Virus record (IMG/VR): IMGVR_UViG_3300031521_000029
Location: 38,171-102,170 of that record
Reading direction: 5' to 3' (one strand)
Source: a virus
DNA length: 64,000 bases
How positions within the stretch are numbered: position 1 is the stretch's first letter; every line of letters starts with the position of its first letter. The notes beneath the pieces are model-generated. The model saw only the letters and a list, made by a program, of their open reading frames with translations, ran no database searches and had not been told where the DNA came from. Made by a program: the position numbers and the translations under genes. Shown piece by piece: positions 24,599 through 34,008 of the stretch.

Positions 24599-25162
24599 AT
24601 GAAAAAGAAAATATTGTTATTGAGTGATGATTTGAGAATGCATAGCGGCGTGGCCACTATGTCACGTGAACTTGTCTTGGGTACTTTGGCCAATTATGAT
24701 TGGGTTCAAGTTGCAGGCGCAATTCAACACCCCGACAAGGGTAAGGTGATTAACATGGACGCAGCTTCAGCCCAGATTTCAGGAGTTAAAGATGCAAAAG
24801 TAACTTTGTATCCTGTGGATGGTTACGGAAACGAAGAACTTATCTTCAACATTATGGAAAGAGAAAAGCCAGATGCCATTCTACATTTTACAGACCCAAG
24901 GTTTTGGGGATGGTTGTATGCTATTGAACGTCAAATTAGAGCAAAAGTTCCACTTTGTTACCTTACAATTTGGGATGATATCCCGTATCCAATGTATAAT
25001 CGACCATACTATGAATCATGTGATTTATTAATGGGAATTAGTAAACAAACTATGAATATTAACAAGTGGGTATTAGGAACCGATAAGTGTTTTATATTGG
25101 ATGGAGAGTTTGATAAAGATGGAAAATTGATTCCGACTATCAACTTGAATAAAAATGAATAA
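24599..25162 (+). CDS. N-terminal half of a split GT4-type glycosyltransferase
   Basis: A 187-residue protein with the acceptor-side Rossmann domain of a GT-B glycosyltransferase (KILLLSDDLRMHSGVATMS; PDAILHFTDPRFWGW; TIWDDIPYP; CDLLMGISKQT). It stops after a 22-residue tail just where the C-terminal nucleotide-sugar-binding domain should start. That domain is encoded by the separate gene at 26135-27124. Two genes, including a homing-endonuclease type, lie between. The FDKDGKL motif near its end is echoed as FDINGKI at the start of the second half. The halves may assemble into an active enzyme. Confidence 0.8.
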   Translation: MKKKILLLSDDLRMHSGVATMSRELVLGTLANYDWVQVAGAIQHPDKGKVINMDAASAQISGVKDAKVTLYPVDGYGNEELIFNIMEREKPDAILHFTDPRFWGWLYAIERQIRAKVPLCYLTIWDDIPYPMYNRPYYESCDLLMGISKQTMNINKWVLGTDKCFILDGEFDKDGKLIPTINLNKNE

Positions 25163-25201
25163 TTTTTAATCGGATTTATTCATTCTATACTACTTATTGT
25201 T

Positions 25202-25864
25202 ATGGATAAAATCATTCTAAAACATAGACCTGATTTATGGGTTAAAGTTTGTAATTGTGGAAATATAACACAATATAAAACTTATGGTTCTTATACCGCA
25301 AATAAGCATAGAAATTCTCCATGTAAAGAATGTCGGTATAAATCACATTCCAAAAAATTATCAGGAAGAAAACGAAATGTATTTTCAGATAAATGGAGAA
25401 AAAATATGGCAATCGCCCACAAAAATTCGGCTGTGTGGAAACAATCCATGAATACTACCGAATATAAAGAAATACATCGTCAAAAGATGTTACGAATTAT
25501 AAAAGAAAATAAACTAAGTGTAGCATACAATCAAAAAGCCTGTGAAGTGTTTAATTACCTAAATAAAAAATTAAATTGGAATGGGTTACACGCAAAAAAT
25601 GGAAAAGAACAAGTTATTAATGTTTTTTATTTAGATTATTATGAACCAACTCTAAATTTAACAATTGAATGGGATGAAAAACATCATAAAAAGGCAAAAC
25701 AAAAACAACGTGACGGATTCAAACAAAAAATTATAACAGAACAAATTAATTGTGAATTTTATCGTGTTGATGATATAACTAAATTAGTAAAAAAAGTCGA
25801 CCACAATTCAATAGATAGAACACACAAACTTCAACAAGTTATAAATGAGTATTATGAAAATTAA
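25202..25864 (+). CDS. homing endonuclease-like protein (PD-(D/E)XK/Vsr-like)
   Basis: A 220-residue basic, very AT-rich gene inside the split glycosyltransferase. The N-terminus has a zinc module (Cys17, Cys19, Cys41, Cys44). The middle has a NUMOD-like basic helix region. The C-terminus carries a nuclease-like core (KACEVFNYLNKKLNW, then FYLDYYEPTLNLTIEWDEKHH) that is shared with the enzyme at 37243-38070 (GYDKKRNIVVEYDEPLH). The pattern of acidic residues and the EWDE/EYDE strand fits a PD-(D/E)XK fold. It is probably the mobile element that split the host gene. Confidence 0.75.
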   Translation: MDKIILKHRPDLWVKVCNCGNITQYKTYGSYTANKHRNSPCKECRYKSHSKKLSGRKRNVFSDKWRKNMAIAHKNSAVWKQSMNTTEYKEIHRQKMLRIIKENKLSVAYNQKACEVFNYLNKKLNWNGLHAKNGKEQVINVFYLDYYEPTLNLTIEWDEKHHKKAKQKQRDGFKQKIITEQINCEFYRVDDITKLVKKVDHNSIDRTHKLQQVINEYYEN

Positions 25865-26132
25865 AAATAAAGAACGAAGAGTAATAAATATTGACAAAAA
25901 AGATTTTGATGTTATCAAATTATATTGTGAATTAAGTGACTTTAATATGTCAAAATGGTTAGTATCATTAGCATTTCAACACATTCTTTTAGAACAACAA
26001 CAAATAGAAGAAAAAAATTACACTTCAGAAAAATTGCCAAACATGGAAGAAATTATTAAAAAAAGATTTGGTTCGGTAGAATTTAAAGAATATATAAAAT
26101 ACGTAAACAAAAAAATAAGAGGAGAAATATAA
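25845..26132 (+). CDS. small ribbon-helix-helix-like protein in the insert
   Basis: A 95-residue charged protein overlapping the homing gene by 20 bases (an ATG at 25854 is an alternative). RRVINIDKKDFDVIKLYCELSDFNMSKWLV, taken in parts, gives the strand-helix-helix order of small DNA-binding regulators. It ends three bases before the second glycosyltransferase half. It has an AGAGGAG ribosome site for the next gene at its 3' end. It could control the homing gene. Confidence 0.6.
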   Translation: MSIMKIKNKERRVINIDKKDFDVIKLYCELSDFNMSKWLVSLAFQHILLEQQQIEEKNYTSEKLPNMEEIIKKRFGSVEFKEYIKYVNKKIRGEI

Positions 26133-26134
26133 TT

Positions 26135-27124
26135 ATGGCATTCGATATAAATGGAAAAATAACAGAAAAGACATTACTTCATCTTGTTCCACATGGAATT
26201 AACTCAACGATGTTTCATCCAATTCCATCTGATGATGCTGTATTAAAACGTAAACGTAAAGATATCTTTGGAGAAAAGGATTATAAGTTCGTTCTATTCT
26301 ATAATTCAAGAAACGTTCAAAGAAAGAGAACCAGCAACATCATTTTGGCCTATAAAGCATTTTGTGATAATTTGTCAAAAGAAGATGCTGATAAATGTGT
26401 ATTGGTATTACATACCGAAGTTCGTCAAGACGCAGGTACGGATTTGTTGGCCGTAAAAGAAGCATTTTGTCCAGAATATAACGTTTTCTTTTCAACCCAA
26501 AAGTTGACACCAGAAGACATGAATATAATGTATAACATTGCCGATGTTACTATCAATCTTTCATCTAATGAAGGATTTGGATTATCTACCGCAGAGTCTT
26601 TAATGGCTGGAACACCAATCATCGTGGCTGTCACCGGAGGTCTTCAAGACCAAATCGGACAAGTTAAAGATGACGGTTCTCCAATTGAGTTTGGACTACA
26701 CTTTGGTTCAAACAACGTCGGCAAATACAAGAAACATGGTGTGTGGGCATATCCTATATATCCAGAAGTTAGATGTGTTCAAGGTTCGATTCCAACTCCA
26801 TACATTTTTGATGACATGACTCGTTGGGAAGATGCGGCCGAAGGTATGATGTATTGGTATCTTGCCGGAGCTGATAAACGTGAACTGTTTGGTATGAAAG
26901 GTCGTCAATGGGCATTGAACGATGGTGGAATCAATGCTGAAAATATGTGTAATCAATTTGTTAAGTGTATGGATTATACATTAGCGAATTTCAAGCCCGT
27001 AAAAACGTTTGGTATTTTTACAGAAAAAGATTATGTTGGAAATTTGATGCCGGGTGGTATGGGTTTTGAAATTCCAAAGATTGACCAAGAAAAATTAAAA
27101 CAACAATTGATTGAACAAGTATAA
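26135..27124 (+). CDS. C-terminal half of a split GT4-type glycosyltransferase
   Basis: A 329-residue protein that begins where a GT-B enzyme's second domain begins (HLVPHGINSTMFHPI). It contains the donor-binding features: FVLFYNSRNVQRKR, YNIADVTINLSSNEGFGLSTAESLMAG (in parts) and a long C-terminal helix region. The EGFGLSTAE motif is the typical ExFGxxxxE of GT4 enzymes. The first 14 residues (MAFDINGKITEKTL) look like a new start made from sequence homologous to the end of the first half. It has an AGGAG site 13 bases upstream. Confidence 0.82.
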   Translation: MAFDINGKITEKTLLHLVPHGINSTMFHPIPSDDAVLKRKRKDIFGEKDYKFVLFYNSRNVQRKRTSNIILAYKAFCDNLSKEDADKCVLVLHTEVRQDAGTDLLAVKEAFCPEYNVFFSTQKLTPEDMNIMYNIADVTINLSSNEGFGLSTAESLMAGTPIIVAVTGGLQDQIGQVKDDGSPIEFGLHFGSNNVGKYKKHGVWAYPIYPEVRCVQGSIPTPYIFDDMTRWEDAAEGMMYWYLAGADKRELFGMKGRQWALNDGGINAENMCNQFVKCMDYTLANFKPVKTFGIFTEKDYVGNLMPGGMGFEIPKIDQEKLKQQLIEQV

Positions 27125-27128
27125 TAAC

Positions 27129-27156
27129 TTGAAAAATTAATCAGTTACAGTATAAT
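27129..27156 (+). promoter_or_regulatory. sigma70-type promoter, nearly leaderless
   Basis: TTGAAA (27129-27134), 16-base spacer and perfect TATAAT (27151-27156), nine bases before the dUTPase ATG. It probably also drives the downstream glycan genes. Confidence 0.75.
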
Positions 27157-27165
27157 AGGTTTTAT

Positions 27166-27732
27166 ATGAGTCATACATTACAAATAAAAAAACTCAATGA
27201 TTTAGCCGTCATTCCATCAAAAGGAAGTCCTCAATCCGCAGGTTACGACCTTTATTCGACAGAAAAATATACACTAAAACCACTTGAAAGAAAACTGTTT
27301 AAGACGGGTCTATCAATGGCAATTCCAAGTGGAATGTATGGTCGTATTGCTCCTAGAAGTGGACTTGCCTATAAACAAGGCATCGATGTCATGGCGGGAG
27401 TCATCGATGAAGATTATAGAAACGAAGTGGGCGTGGTTTTAATCAATCTTAGCAATGAAGAAGTCGTACTTCCAATTGTTAAAGATGGAAAAGAGACGGC
27501 TATAGCTCAAATTATATTTGAATTCTACAACAACGTAAAAATCGGAGTTGTAGATTCATTGGACGAAACCGAACGGGGACTTGGTGGATTTGGCAGTTCA
27601 GACAAAAAAAAAGTAGAATCTCCGAAAGAAGCCCACAGTCTTATTGAAAAATGGAAGGAATCAGGAGCAGAAAATCCGACGCCTTCAAAATACGAAACTA
27701 TTGTCAGAGAAAGAGAAAAATTAATATCATAA
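27166..27732 (+). CDS. dut: dUTP diphosphatase
   Basis: A 188-residue trimeric-type dUTPase with all five motifs: AGYDLY (25-30), PRSGLA (63-68), GVIDEDYRNEVGV (78-90), IAQI (113-116) and RGLGGFGSS (137-145). It hydrolyses dUTP to dUMP and pyrophosphate, keeping uracil out of DNA and supplying thymidylate synthesis. The catalytic domain ends near residue 146. About 40 extra residues (KEAHSLIEKWKESGA...) are unlike the usual family and may bind a partner. It shares a transcript with glycosyltransferase genes, separated by three bases. Confidence 0.97.
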   Translation: MSHTLQIKKLNDLAVIPSKGSPQSAGYDLYSTEKYTLKPLERKLFKTGLSMAIPSGMYGRIAPRSGLAYKQGIDVMAGVIDEDYRNEVGVVLINLSNEEVVLPIVKDGKETAIAQIIFEFYNNVKIGVVDSLDETERGLGGFGSSDKKKVESPKEAHSLIEKWKESGAENPTPSKYETIVREREKLIS

Positions 27733-27735
27733 ATT

Positions 27736-29082
27736 ATGAGTAAACCATTGTGTATATTTCAAAGTCCCATGTGGACTCGAAGCGGTTACGGAGATTTGGC
27801 CCTAGCATTAGCTAAGAGTCTGCTTAGATACGATAAGTACGACTTGATGGTAGTTCCGACTCGTTGGGGTGGATGCAGCCGAAAATACTCGGCAGATGAC
27901 ATGTCAGACCCATTGGAACAAGAACTATTTAAACGAGTCATTCGACAACCATTGAATAAACAACCCGACCTATTCATTCAGTGTTCAATTCCAAATGAAT
28001 TTCAACCACCTGCAAAGTTTAACATCGGCATTACCGCAGGAATAGAAACAACCATCGCACGCCCGGATTGGATTGAGGGATTGAATCGCATGAACTACAA
28101 TATCGTTACTTCGATGCATGCTAAAAAAGTATTTGAAGAAGCGTCCTATCAAAAAATGGACGAACAAACAAAACAAGTAATTCCAGGTCAAGAACTAAAA
28201 TCAATTAAACCAATGGACGCATTGTTCTGGGGAGCAGATACAAGTATCTATGGAACAGGAAAATCGTTTGAACCAAAAGTAGAAATTGAACTCGAAGCAG
28301 TAAAGGAAGATTTCAACTTTCTATTTGTTGGACAATGGACTAATGGTGGTCTTTTCAACGACAGAAAAGACATTGGCAATCTTATTAAAACCTTCTTGAC
28401 TACGTTCTCAAACATGGGAGCAAAACCAAAGCCAGGCTTGATTATTAAGACAAGTGGCGCTGCGATTTGTAACATGGACAAACATGATATAATCAATCGT
28501 CTAAGGACAGTTAGAGGAATCGTTGAACAAGAAAAAGGAACAAAGGATTTACCAAACGTTTATATTCTTTACGGTGAACTAACTGAATCTGAAATGAATG
28601 CTTTATATAACCATACCAAGGTTAAAGCCCATGTTTCGTTTACTCACGGTGAAGGATTTGGTATGCCACTTCTTTTGTCATCTTTGAGTGGTAAGCCTGT
28701 ATTAGCATCCAACTGGAGCGGTCATTTGGATTTCCTAGATAATAACTTTTGTAAATTACTTGACGGTGAAGTTAAACCTTTGCCTCCTGAATGTGTTAAT
28801 GAATGGTTAATCAAAGATTCTGCGTGGTTTAATGTAAACTACATGAAAGCATCAGAAAGTATGAAAAACTGTTTTCATTTTTATCGTCCATATCTTGAAA
28901 AAGCTGACAAACTTCGTCAAAAAAATGAAGTTGAATTCTCAACTCAGGCAATGGATAAAAAGTTCTGGGAGTATTTGGAAACGCACGTTCCAAAATTTGC
29001 TACTGAACAGAAATTGATTCTTCCTAAACTAAATAAGGTGGTAAAACCAATTATCACAAGTCCGAACACTGGTTCCATATAA
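27736..29082 (+). CDS. GT4-type glycosyltransferase
   Basis: A 448-residue GT-B enzyme. The N-domain has a Gly-rich acceptor loop (SPMWTRSGYGDLA) and the C-domain has FLFVGQWTNGG and THGEGFGMPLLLSSLSG, the ExFGxxxxE-type donor site. It would move a sugar from an NDP-sugar to a glycan, protein or DNA acceptor. It is intact, unlike the split gene upstream. The stop codon overlaps the next gene by one base. Confidence 0.85.
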   Translation: MSKPLCIFQSPMWTRSGYGDLALALAKSLLRYDKYDLMVVPTRWGGCSRKYSADDMSDPLEQELFKRVIRQPLNKQPDLFIQCSIPNEFQPPAKFNIGITAGIETTIARPDWIEGLNRMNYNIVTSMHAKKVFEEASYQKMDEQTKQVIPGQELKSIKPMDALFWGADTSIYGTGKSFEPKVEIELEAVKEDFNFLFVGQWTNGGLFNDRKDIGNLIKTFLTTFSNMGAKPKPGLIIKTSGAAICNMDKHDIINRLRTVRGIVEQEKGTKDLPNVYILYGELTESEMNALYNHTKVKAHVSFTHGEGFGMPLLLSSLSGKPVLASNWSGHLDFLDNNFCKLLDGEVKPLPPECVNEWLIKDSAWFNVNYMKASESMKNCFHFYRPYLEKADKLRQKNEVEFSTQAMDKKFWEYLETHVPKFATEQKLILPKLNKVVKPIITSPNTGSI

Positions 29083-29759
29083 TGAGATTATCGTATCTAG
29101 TTACTGTAAAAAACGAAACTGACACGTTGATTCGGCTTTTAGAAAAGCTGGTCAATAGTCGGGCCGAAGGTGACGAAATTGTTATTGTAGATGATTATTC
29201 TAATAATCCTACAACAATAAAACTTTTAACCGATGTTTGTAAAAATCGTGACGTTTTTGTGTATCTTCATAAGTTAGATAATGACTATGGCGTACATAAA
29301 AACTTCGGAAATACAAAATGCACAGGAGATTGGATATTTCAGTTAGACGGAGACGAATTGCCATCTGACACTTTGATTTTTAATATAAGAGACATCATAT
29401 CAACCAACGTTGACATAGAATTGATATATGTTCCTAGAATTAACGATTTCAAAGGAGTTACCGAAGAACATGCTAAACGATGGGGATGGAAACTAACACC
29501 ATCTCCGTCTTATGACAACAGACCGATTATTAATTGGCCTGATTTTCAGGGTAGAATCTATAAAAAAGATTTGAACCGAATTAAATGGGATAGAAAGTTA
29601 CATGAAAAAATTGTTGGACATGAAAAATATTCATTTCTACCAACTGATGAAGACTTCTCTCTTTATCACGATAAAACAATAGAAACACAAATACAAACGA
29701 ACCTAAGATACAATAAACAATTTAGTGTTGAAGATAATCTTGGTCACAAAGTAACATGA
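29082..29759 (+). CDS. GT2-type glycosyltransferase
   Basis: A 225-residue GT-A enzyme starting RLSYLVTVKNETDTLI and DEIVIVDDYSNN, with the DxD-like metal site in FQLDGDELP (about residues 85-93). It is short for GT2 and lacks membrane helices, so it is cytoplasmic. ATGA overlap with the next methyltransferase gene suggests coupled expression and a shared product. Confidence 0.85.
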   Translation: MRLSYLVTVKNETDTLIRLLEKLVNSRAEGDEIVIVDDYSNNPTTIKLLTDVCKNRDVFVYLHKLDNDYGVHKNFGNTKCTGDWIFQLDGDELPSDTLIFNIRDIISTNVDIELIYVPRINDFKGVTEEHAKRWGWKLTPSPSYDNRPIINWPDFQGRIYKKDLNRIKWDRKLHEKIVGHEKYSFLPTDEDFSLYHDKTIETQIQTNLRYNKQFSVEDNLGHKVT

Positions 29760-30355
29760 GTGAATGGATAATAAAAAATAACGCCTATAAAAAAGGTATA
29801 AAAGACATCGTCAATAACGATAAAACATTTCAAGAAATTTACCAAGATGTTTTAAATCTTGGTTACAATACTGACAAAGGAACTACTCATGCGTATGTAG
29901 ATAGTTATGCCGAACTATTTAAACCATATCGTAACTTACCAATTAACTTACTTGAAATCGGTATAGATTTTGGATATAGTTTAGCTTTATGGAGAGCATA
30001 TTTCGATAAAGCTCTAATATACGGAATAGATGTTAGAAACGTATTACAATTTACTGAAGATGTGACTCCTATCATTTATGACGGAAACGACCCGTCTATT
30101 ATTGAAAAATATTTTTCTAACATTCAGTTTGATATCATTATTGACGACGCAAGTCATGAAGTTGAACATCAAGTATTACGATTTCCAATTTATTTTCCAA
30201 AACTAAAATCTGGAGGATTATATGTAATTGAAGACGTTCAGGATGTAGATGGTCAAGGAACACAACTAACATCATTAGATTCTTCTGCTCAAATTATCGA
30301 CAATAGAAAAGTTAAAGGCAGATACGATGATGTAATGATAATTTATAGAAAATAA
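29756..30355 (+). CDS. class I SAM-dependent methyltransferase (macrocin/cephalosporin-hydroxylase-like)
   Basis: A 199-residue protein. Motif NTDKGTTHAYVDSYAELF, then LLEIGIDFGYSLALW (SAM-binding) and FDIIIDDASHEVEHQ (metal/catalytic Asp-Asp), then GGLYVIEDV. This is the sugar O-methyltransferase group near macrocin O-methyltransferase. A related enzyme lies at 39113-39742. It likely methylates a sugar hydroxyl in the glycan made here. Confidence 0.83.
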   Translation: MSEWIIKNNAYKKGIKDIVNNDKTFQEIYQDVLNLGYNTDKGTTHAYVDSYAELFKPYRNLPINLLEIGIDFGYSLALWRAYFDKALIYGIDVRNVLQFTEDVTPIIYDGNDPSIIEKYFSNIQFDIIIDDASHEVEHQVLRFPIYFPKLKSGGLYVIEDVQDVDGQGTQLTSLDSSAQIIDNRKVKGRYDDVMIIYRK

Positions 30356-30357
30356 CA

Positions 30358-31593
30358 ATGAATAAAAACTACAAAGACTTGTCAATATGTCCAGTATCTT
30401 TATCTAAAGAGCATTTGACATATTTAGATTTTGGATTAATGCCTTTGGTGAATAACCTAAACAACACAAAGGAAGAATCTTTAAATTGTCCAAAATATCC
30501 TCTCGTAGTTAATTATTATCCAGAAAGTAAACTATCCATGTTATCAGTGGCAGTTGACCCTTCCATTTTATTTGCCCATTATGTTTATAAATCAGGAACA
30601 AGTCAACCGTATATAGAGCATTGTAAAGAAATGTATAATTACATTTCAAAATTTGTCACTATAAACAATGATGACAGATTCGTTGACATTGGAGGTAATG
30701 ACGGAACTTTATTATCTACATTTATAGAAACTTCAGATAAAAAACTTGACGTAATAAACGTAGACCCATCTGACAATCTTGGAAAAATTTGTAGAAAAAA
30801 AGGCATCATAACATTAACAAAAATGTGGGATGATACCATAGGAATTCAGATGAAAGAGACGTGTAAAGTTATCACATCTACAAACGTATTTCAACATACA
30901 CAAAGTATAGGCAATTTCGCCAGTGGTATATGGAACGCTTTAAAAGATGATGGTATTTGGTGTCTTGAATTTCCATATTGGAGACACGACCTGGAAACCA
31001 ATCAATATGACCAAGTGTATCACGAACATATCTACTACTATCTTTTAACTCCTTTGTTCAAACTGTTTAATGATAGAGGATTTAAAATACTTGATGTATC
31101 TGAACAAAAGATTCATGGCGGAAGTCTTCGTATTATAAGTCAAAAAAGAAACGTAAATAACGATGTAATACCAGAAAGCGTGACAAAAGTTCTTGAATCT
31201 GAAAAAATATTTGATGACAACTTTTACAAAACGTGGGGAGAAAATATGAAAGTTCATATAACAGACAGTAAAAAGTTTCTTTCCAATCTCAAATCGTCAG
31301 GCAAGAAAATTGCTGGATTTGGGGCCGCTGCCAAAGGATGTACATTCTTAAATGCTGCCGGGATAAATCATGAACTTATAGACTACATTGTCGATGATAC
31401 TGATACAAAACAAAACAAATTTATGCCAGGAGTCGGAATAAAAATTGTTAATAGACAACATCTAATTGATAATACACCAGATTATATCGTAATTCTGGCC
31501 CATAACTTTGCAGATTATATCAAATCATCATTAAGACCTATTTATAATGGCAAATTTATTGTTATGTTTCCACAACCTGTGATTTATGACTGA
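30358..31593 (+). CDS. sugar C-methyltransferase (NDP-hexose C-methyltransferase type)
   Basis: A 411-residue protein with the architecture of deoxysugar C-3-methyltransferases (TylC3/NovU): a SAM domain with FVDIGGNDGTLLS, then the conserved FPYWRHDL, YDQVYHEHIYYY and HGGSLRI, and a C-terminal Rossmann-like domain with GFGAAAKGCTFLN. The N-terminal zinc-ribbon cysteines typical of the family are missing (only SICPVSL remains). Known enzymes act on NDP-4-keto-sugars, which links it to the gmd product. It overlaps the next gene by eight bases. Confidence 0.85.
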   Translation: MNKNYKDLSICPVSLSKEHLTYLDFGLMPLVNNLNNTKEESLNCPKYPLVVNYYPESKLSMLSVAVDPSILFAHYVYKSGTSQPYIEHCKEMYNYISKFVTINNDDRFVDIGGNDGTLLSTFIETSDKKLDVINVDPSDNLGKICRKKGIITLTKMWDDTIGIQMKETCKVITSTNVFQHTQSIGNFASGIWNALKDDGIWCLEFPYWRHDLETNQYDQVYHEHIYYYLLTPLFKLFNDRGFKILDVSEQKIHGGSLRIISQKRNVNNDVIPESVTKVLESEKIFDDNFYKTWGENMKVHITDSKKFLSNLKSSGKKIAGFGAAAKGCTFLNAAGINHELIDYIVDDTDTKQNKFMPGVGIKIVNRQHLIDNTPDYIVILAHNFADYIKSSLRPIYNGKFIVMFPQPVIYD

Positions 31594-32554
31594 TTATTCT
31601 CCATCAAACAAATTCATACATCGTCTTATAAATTACTATAAAAAACACACCGAAGTATCTTGTCTTCCTATCTGGACAGGTACTTACAGTCATCTCCGTG
31701 AACTAATCGACAAAGAAGATATAAACGGTTTACGTAACAAATTAGATACGCTCTACATTGACGATTTATGGGGATTGGATTACAACCAACAGAATAGTTG
31801 GAAATTGCCGTCATATGAAAGTTGTTTCAATATATGCATTGACACCATGGCATCAGAACTTAAATTTTATAACGAATCAACCGAAAAAACTGTCGAAGAA
31901 TTAGAAAAGATTGTAGGATTGAGATTTGATATTCCAGAGTTTCCTTACAGACCCGTAATTAAAGTCGGAGATAGAGATATTCCATTAAGATTTGCGGTTT
32001 GTTATTACATTTTTCACTGTTTAACAAAATATTTAGAGAATGACCCAAATAAAGTTTTGGAAATTGGCGCTGGGACTGGTTATTTTCCATTTTTATTTAT
32101 TAAAAAATATCCTAACGTAAAATATAATATTATAGACTTACCAATCATTTCTGTGATTCAAACTTACATTTATGCGACGATGGTTGGTGAGGATAAAGTT
32201 TGGTTTCATGGAGAACCGACAAATGAGTCTGCCAATTTGCGTATTTATGCGCCTGACTCAATTGACGAAATAGAAGGTCTGATTGATGTAGCATTGAACC
32301 ACAACTCATTTCCAGAGATTCCTCAAGATGTCCAAGAAAAATATCTTGAAAAGATGAAACAACTGTTTTCTTCTAAAGGATTCTTCTATTCGGTCAACTG
32401 GGAACCACATAATAGCGACCAAACTCCTGTAACTGTGGCTTGTAATAAAAATGGACTTACAAATATCAGTCGAAGACTATTCCCAGTTGAAAGTTTTGTT
32501 CACGAACAAACCTCAATCGCATTTTACGAAGAAATATATAAATCAAATGAGTAA
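31586..32554 (+). CDS. putative sugar O-methyltransferase
   Basis: A 322-residue protein with a class I SAM site VLEIGAGTGYFPFLF (about residues 153-167) followed by YNIIDLP. It has a helical N-terminal domain. The pattern (GAGTGYFP, IDLP, SFPEIP) fits the putative sugar O-methyltransferase family of O-antigen clusters. It continues the methylation module with the two upstream genes. Confidence 0.72.
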   Translation: MTDYSPSNKFIHRLINYYKKHTEVSCLPIWTGTYSHLRELIDKEDINGLRNKLDTLYIDDLWGLDYNQQNSWKLPSYESCFNICIDTMASELKFYNESTEKTVEELEKIVGLRFDIPEFPYRPVIKVGDRDIPLRFAVCYYIFHCLTKYLENDPNKVLEIGAGTGYFPFLFIKKYPNVKYNIIDLPIISVIQTYIYATMVGEDKVWFHGEPTNESANLRIYAPDSIDEIEGLIDVALNHNSFPEIPQDVQEKYLEKMKQLFSSKGFFYSVNWEPHNSDQTPVTVACNKNGLTNISRRLFPVESFVHEQTSIAFYEEIYKSNE

Positions 32555-33275
32555 AAGTTTAATTGCAATTCTACACTACAATTCAATCCAATATACGGAT
32601 AATTTGTATGAAATGTTAAAACCATACGAACGTAATGATTATGATTTGGTGGTTATTGATAACGGTAGCGATGAAGGAAAATCAAGCAAGTATTCAACCT
32701 ACCGTTCAGACGAGAATACGTGTTATGGTGGAGGTTTGGACATGGCATTGAACCTATTTATTGAAGACAAACAATACGACTCGTTTACATTACTCAATTC
32801 TGATATTATAGTTCATGGTTATAACTTCATTAAGTCGTTGAGAGAACAATTATTTAAACAAGACGATTTAATGGTCATTTCTCCATGCGTGATTCAACCA
32901 GAGAAAAACCAATGTTTTTGGAAACAATGTCATTGTTGGAATGCAAAGGAAATACGAATAGTCCCTTTTGTAGACTATCAATGCGCTTTTATGAAACGTC
33001 AGTTTGCTGAAAAGGTTCAATCCTTTGGTAGTAAGTATGGATGGGTTCAAGATATTATGACAGGAATTATCTGTGAAGATAACAATTGGAAGATTGGTGT
33101 CTGTGATTGGTTGCCTATCGTTCATATCGGCAATGGAACAGTAAAAGATAACCCTAAAATGTATAATTATAATATTCTTGCCCAAGAAGAGATGAATAAG
33201 TATTTCTTGGAAAAAGGATTGACAAACAGGGTAAATCAGTTAAAATTGAAATCTATAGGTTATAAATATGAATAA
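32547..33275 (+). CDS. GT2-type glycosyltransferase
   Basis: A 242-residue GT-A enzyme from the ATG at 32547, which overlaps the previous stop by eight bases; the longer frame above it is not needed. It has LIAILHYNSIQYTDNL, LVVIDNGSDEGKSS and a metal site near LLNSDIIVHG. It is short and membrane-free. The overlap with the nucleotidyltransferase gene (ATGAATAA) ties it to the RuBisCO-like cassette. Confidence 0.82.
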   Translation: MSKSLIAILHYNSIQYTDNLYEMLKPYERNDYDLVVIDNGSDEGKSSKYSTYRSDENTCYGGGLDMALNLFIEDKQYDSFTLLNSDIIVHGYNFIKSLREQLFKQDDLMVISPCVIQPEKNQCFWKQCHCWNAKEIRIVPFVDYQCAFMKRQFAEKVQSFGSKYGWVQDIMTGIICEDNNWKIGVCDWLPIVHIGNGTVKDNPKMYNYNILAQEEMNKYFLEKGLTNRVNQLKLKSIGYKYE

Positions 33276-34008
33276 AATAAACGTGGTAATACCAATGGCA
33301 GGTCTTGGAAAGAGATTTTCGGACTGCGGATACAAATTACCAAAGCCATTTTTACCAATCGGCGATAAGACGATGATTGAACAAGTCATCTTAAATTTGA
33401 ATCAATTCGGTCATCATACATTCTATTTTACTTTTGTAATAAATATGAATCAGCTTGATGTTGGTGAATTTGAAAATAAATTAAAAAATCTCAATCTCAA
33501 GAATTATCAAATCGTCTTCATAGATTTTGTTCCAAAAGGGCCCGCGGCATCTGCATTAATTGGTGTTGAAAAAACCGACATTTCATTGCCATTGATTATC
33601 ACAAATTGTGACCAAATCATTGAAGATTATAATTTTGAACTTTTCAACAAATTCTGTGATGTGAATCAAGCCGAAGGTGTGTTGGGGACATTTCATTCAT
33701 CAAGTCCAAAAAACAGTTACGTTAGATTAAGCGATACCAATGAGGTAATCGATGTAAAAGAAAAGGAAGTTATTAGTAATGTGGCAACGAACGGATTTCA
33801 TTGGTGGAAAAAAGGAGTATTCTTTGTAACATCAGTAAATCAAATGAAACAAAATAATGATACGGTAAATGGCGAATTCTATGTTGCCCCTTCTTACAAT
33901 TACCTTATTCAGAAAGGTATGAAGGTTATGCCTTACTCTTTTAATATGCATTATCCAATTGGAACTCCTAAAGATTATGAAACGTATAAGACGTTAAGAC
34001 ATCTATGA
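33268..34008 (+). CDS. sugar-phosphate nucleotidyltransferase
   Basis: A 246-residue enzyme with the RmlA/GT-A-like nucleotidyltransferase signature INVVIPMAGLGKRF (4-17), then YKLPKPFLPIGDK, and TNCDQIIED as the metal-binding part. It would activate a sugar phosphate or other phosphorylated metabolite to its CDP, UDP or GDP form. It is the first gene of a four-gene chain (overlaps of 4 bases each) with the cupin, RuBisCO-like and phosphodiesterase-like proteins, so it probably activates the product of those enzymes. Confidence 0.88.
   Translation: MNKINVVIPMAGLGKRFSDCGYKLPKPFLPIGDKTMIEQVILNLNQFGHHTFYFTFVINMNQLDVGEFENKLKNLNLKNYQIVFIDFVPKGPAASALIGVEKTDISLPLIITNCDQIIEDYNFELFNKFCDVNQAEGVLGTFHSSSPKNSYVRLSDTNEVIDVKEKEVISNVATNGFHWWKKGVFFVTSVNQMKQNNDTVNGEFYVAPSYNYLIQKGMKVMPYSFNMHYPIGTPKDYETYKTLRHL

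Noticed and set aside
25163-26134. Group I intron interrupting the glycosyltransferase
   Set aside because: Each half has its own stop or start codon and a duplicated junction motif, and no intron core could be recognised by eye. A freestanding insertion is simpler, though splicing was not excluded.
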